A DNA stretch of 64,000 bases from Coptis chinensis (Eukaryota; Streptophyta; Magnoliopsida; Ranunculales; Ranunculaceae), in the NCBI GenBank assembly GCA_015680905.1, contig CM027382.1:11195501-11259500 (forward strand), in the 5' to 3' direction. This document shows, piece after piece, positions 61,468 to 64,000 of this stretch (position 1 is its first letter; every line of letters begins with the position of its first letter). A model generated the notes under the pieces. It made no database searches and was not told the DNA's origin. It was given only the letters and a program-made list of their open reading frames with translations. A program made the translations under genes and the position numbers.

Positions 61468-62934
61468 TTAATTTTCGCCTCCTTCTCCCTCATCTGAATC
61501 CGACCAATTTGGATCATAAATTGGTATCAGATCTGCTGTTTCTTCAATGCCAGTCCAATTAAAAACATGTTCAACTAAGTCCTTTTGAAGATTAGTATGT
61601 GTAACTTCATTTCTGATCTTATTTCTTGCTTCAATCATCTGATAGACAAAATAAAAATCATCCTCTTCCTGAAAGAGCGCAGGAATTGTTTCTTTCCTCT
61701 GACCTTTCCAATTCCAAACTCCACTTTCACGTTTATTCTCAACAATCATATTATGCATTATAATGCATGCCTTCATTATGTCTCTAAGAACAACAACACT
61801 ATGACAACGCGTAGAAGCCTTAACAATATGCCATTGTGCCTGCAAAACTCCAAACGTCCTTTCAACATCCTTTCTTGCAGCTTCTTGACATTGAGTAAAG
61901 ATCTTTTCATGCTTATTTCTTGGATAACGAATGGCTTGAACAAATGTGCCCCGTTTTGGGTAAATACCATCAGCAAGATAATATCCCATATTGTAGTCAT
62001 TACCATTCACATTAAATGCAACAGCAAGAGCCTCACCTTACTCTAATGATTCAAAAATATGAGAACGATGAAGCACGTTAATGTCATTATGCGAACCTGG
62101 TAAGCCGAAGAAGCAATGCCAGATCCAACAGTGTCTGTCTGCAACGACTTCAAGTATCAAAGTTGGTTCCTTCTTGTACCTTACATGTGTTCCACCCCAT
62201 CTACTTGGATAATTCTTTCACACCCAGTGCATACAGTCGATTGATCCAAGCATTCTTGGAAAACCCCTTGCCACATTTTCAGCTAATATCATAGCAGTGT
62301 CTGCCTTAGTCGGTCGTCTCAAGTACTCTTCCTCAAACGCCGTGATTATTGCCTTGCACCAACGCTTTATATATACTTTTGCTGTGGAATCTCTAATTTG
62401 TAAATACTCATCTATTGAATCAGAAGAACAACCAGTTGCTATTTGTGCAACTGCAGCTAGTTCCTTCTGTAACCCAGAAATTGCTTGCCGATCCAATCCA
62501 TCCACCTTGTCTTTAAAGTAATCGTCGAATGCTGCAACAGTTTTCAACATATACATAAAAAACTCTCTTGTCATCCTATACCTTCGTCTAAACTTATGAG
62601 GAGGACACCTACAAGGTGTTGTGAAGTAATCCCTCATTATCTTTTGTTTACTGAAATCACCACCATCTCTAAACGTGTACTCTCTGCCCTTCACAGATCC
62701 ACTGCGTTTGTCTGTATCCACATCTTAAATTTCAATGGCTGTTTGAGTCATTAATGCCCCAGCAGTGGATAATAACTGCAACCTCTTCCTCCTCCTTCGC
62801 CTCATCATATCATTATGCTCATCTCTTACTCTTTCCATGTAGTCATCTTCAACGGAAGTACCAGAAGACGAACTATTACTACTAGATCCTCCCCATAACC
62901 TTTGGTTAAATGCAATTCTTTCTTCTCTAAACAT
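61468..62934 (-). pseudogene. PIF/Harbinger DDE transposase
   Basis: A single minus-strand frame of 489 codons from ATG 62934 (MFREERIAFNQRL) to the TAA at 61470-61468, with no frameshift. The DDE_4 nuclease reads GSIDCMHW (first Asp), PGSHNDINVL (second Asp) and KDVERTFGVLQAQWHIVK (Glu), so all catalytic residues remain. Three in-frame stops interrupt it: TAA at 62727-62725, TGA at 62220-62218 and TAA at 62040-62038. Each is one C-to-T or G-to-A step from a sense codon. Confidence 0.88.
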
Positions 62935-63060
62935 TTTTTCTACTTTTAGCTTGGTTGTGGGGAAGAAGATGGTTGTTTGTTTGTTTGATCTAAAAGAAAG
63001 AAGAGTAAAACGAAATATGAAAGGTAAGGTCACATGTGATACTTCGATTTGAATTAAAAG

Positions 63061-64000
63061 GTAGTGGCAGAAATGTAATAAATTAACTTGAACAGTAGCA
63101 AAACTGATGCAAAATTGGATGCGAACTACGAATTGGTTAAGAATTTGAGCACTAAACCGAAACCCAGAAGAATTAAACTAACCAATATAAAAATAGATCT
63201 AATATACCTATAGATCCATAATAGACAAAGAAAATTGGGCAAAGAACTTAGTATATAAAATGTTTGAAGGCGAGTGATATGACGATGATAGAATTTAAGA
63301 GAGGGACATAGAATGGTAAAGATAGCGAAGACACGACAAATCATGATCCGCGAGGAACGAGAATATAGTGTTCGAACCGGTTTGCGTTACGAGGAGGGAA
63401 ACGAGTGCGAGAAGATGAAGAAAATGTTAGTACCATTTTTTACGTTTGTGTAACAAGGTGTTAGATCTGGTAGTAAAACAATCGAAATTTTCTAAGGCCA
63501 TGCTAACATAAGAGGGTTGTTCGTAAGTTTATTTGGTGAAAATAAATCTCGCAATGACATCGGCTCGAAAAATTGGCTAAAGATACCAATCTAAGTATTA
63601 AACTAAAGAATTGAAAAAAGCACACAAATAGAAAAATCACGTTGCTGACATAGATGAATGAAGGAAACGAATTTCAGGTACTTGTTTGAATTTCTTTGTT
63701 TTTGTCCTTCGGATATAACTAAAGCAGAATTCCTGAATATAAACTTGTAATATTGAAGGCTTATTCAGTTTGCTAATTCAATTCCAATTCATTGGCTCTA
63801 CTTCAATTAGATCTCCATATTCAGATTCTTAATTGATTTTTTATTGTAGAGCTCAATCTCTTGTTTTTGGTTGGCTTTTTCATTGGTAATCAGATTTCTA
63901 TTGGAGTCATGAATTGGTGATTTGATGAGAAGCGGGTGGCTGAGACTTTGTTTGGACTTGGGTGCGACAAGAAGATGCAAGCTAAAAAAAAAACTCGGGA
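63061..64000. other. Intergenic, no gene seen
   Basis: AT-rich sequence with no recognised domain on either strand. Confidence 0.5.

Larger units (their letters stand above)
59485..63060. mobile_element. PIF/Harbinger DNA transposon, decayed
   Basis: Two convergent genes define it: a Myb/trihelix-like ORF1 on plus and a DDE transposase on minus. The left end is probably near GCATTTGCAATGCAGAGG (59489-59506), a motif repeated at 59559-59572 and similar to plant PIF ends. I could not find the matching right inverted repeat, so the right border is approximate. Confidence 0.75.

Overview
This is nuclear DNA from a flowering plant, most likely a eudicot. It holds two intact-looking host genes with many GT..AG introns, in a background of nested transposable elements and MITEs. 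The species cannot be told from the sequence alone.

Layout. Bases 1-28.5 kb are one nest. A Ty1/copia LTR element (512-28459) is broken and split by two younger insertions: a 3.4-kb solo LTR (2280-5672) and a CACTA DNA transposon (5868-23568). The CACTA carries a decayed TNP2 transposase and a second gene with a Transposase_24-like region, two DUF8039-like modules and a Ulp1/C48 SUMO-protease-like domain. The intron between the protease's His and Cys exons holds about 4 kb of sequence that reads like plant mitochondrial DNA. The copia element is flanked by a 71-bp direct duplication of host sequence instead of the usual 5 bp.

28.5-36.3 kb is gene-poor. It has a diverged RBM22/SLT11-type zinc-finger exon, a MITE, a PPR pseudogene with an exact in-frame 168-bp tandem duplication, and a non-autonomous hAT element.

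36.3-54.8 kb is the genic core. A phototropin-2 gene on the plus strand (22 coding exons, 945 aa from the first workable ATG) and the AP-1 sigma adaptin gene on the minus strand (7 coding exons, 161 aa) converge tail to tail. I assigned exon borders by joining GT..AG introns so that the family protein reads through; both sums are exact multiples of three. Three MITEs lie in PHOT2 introns and one just downstream. There is an apparent frameshift, or an upstream ORF, at the PHOT2 N-terminus.

54.8-64 kb holds local duplications, a 740-bp solo LTR and a decayed PIF/Harbinger element with its two convergent genes. Its five in-frame stops all fit C-to-T decay.

The two host genes are functionally unrelated: blue-light perception, and trans-Golgi/endosome vesicle coat. 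No rRNA, tRNA or CRISPR array was seen. The most unusual signals are the 71-bp duplication around the copia element, the organelle-like block inside the CACTA protease gene, and the odd N-terminus of PHOT2.
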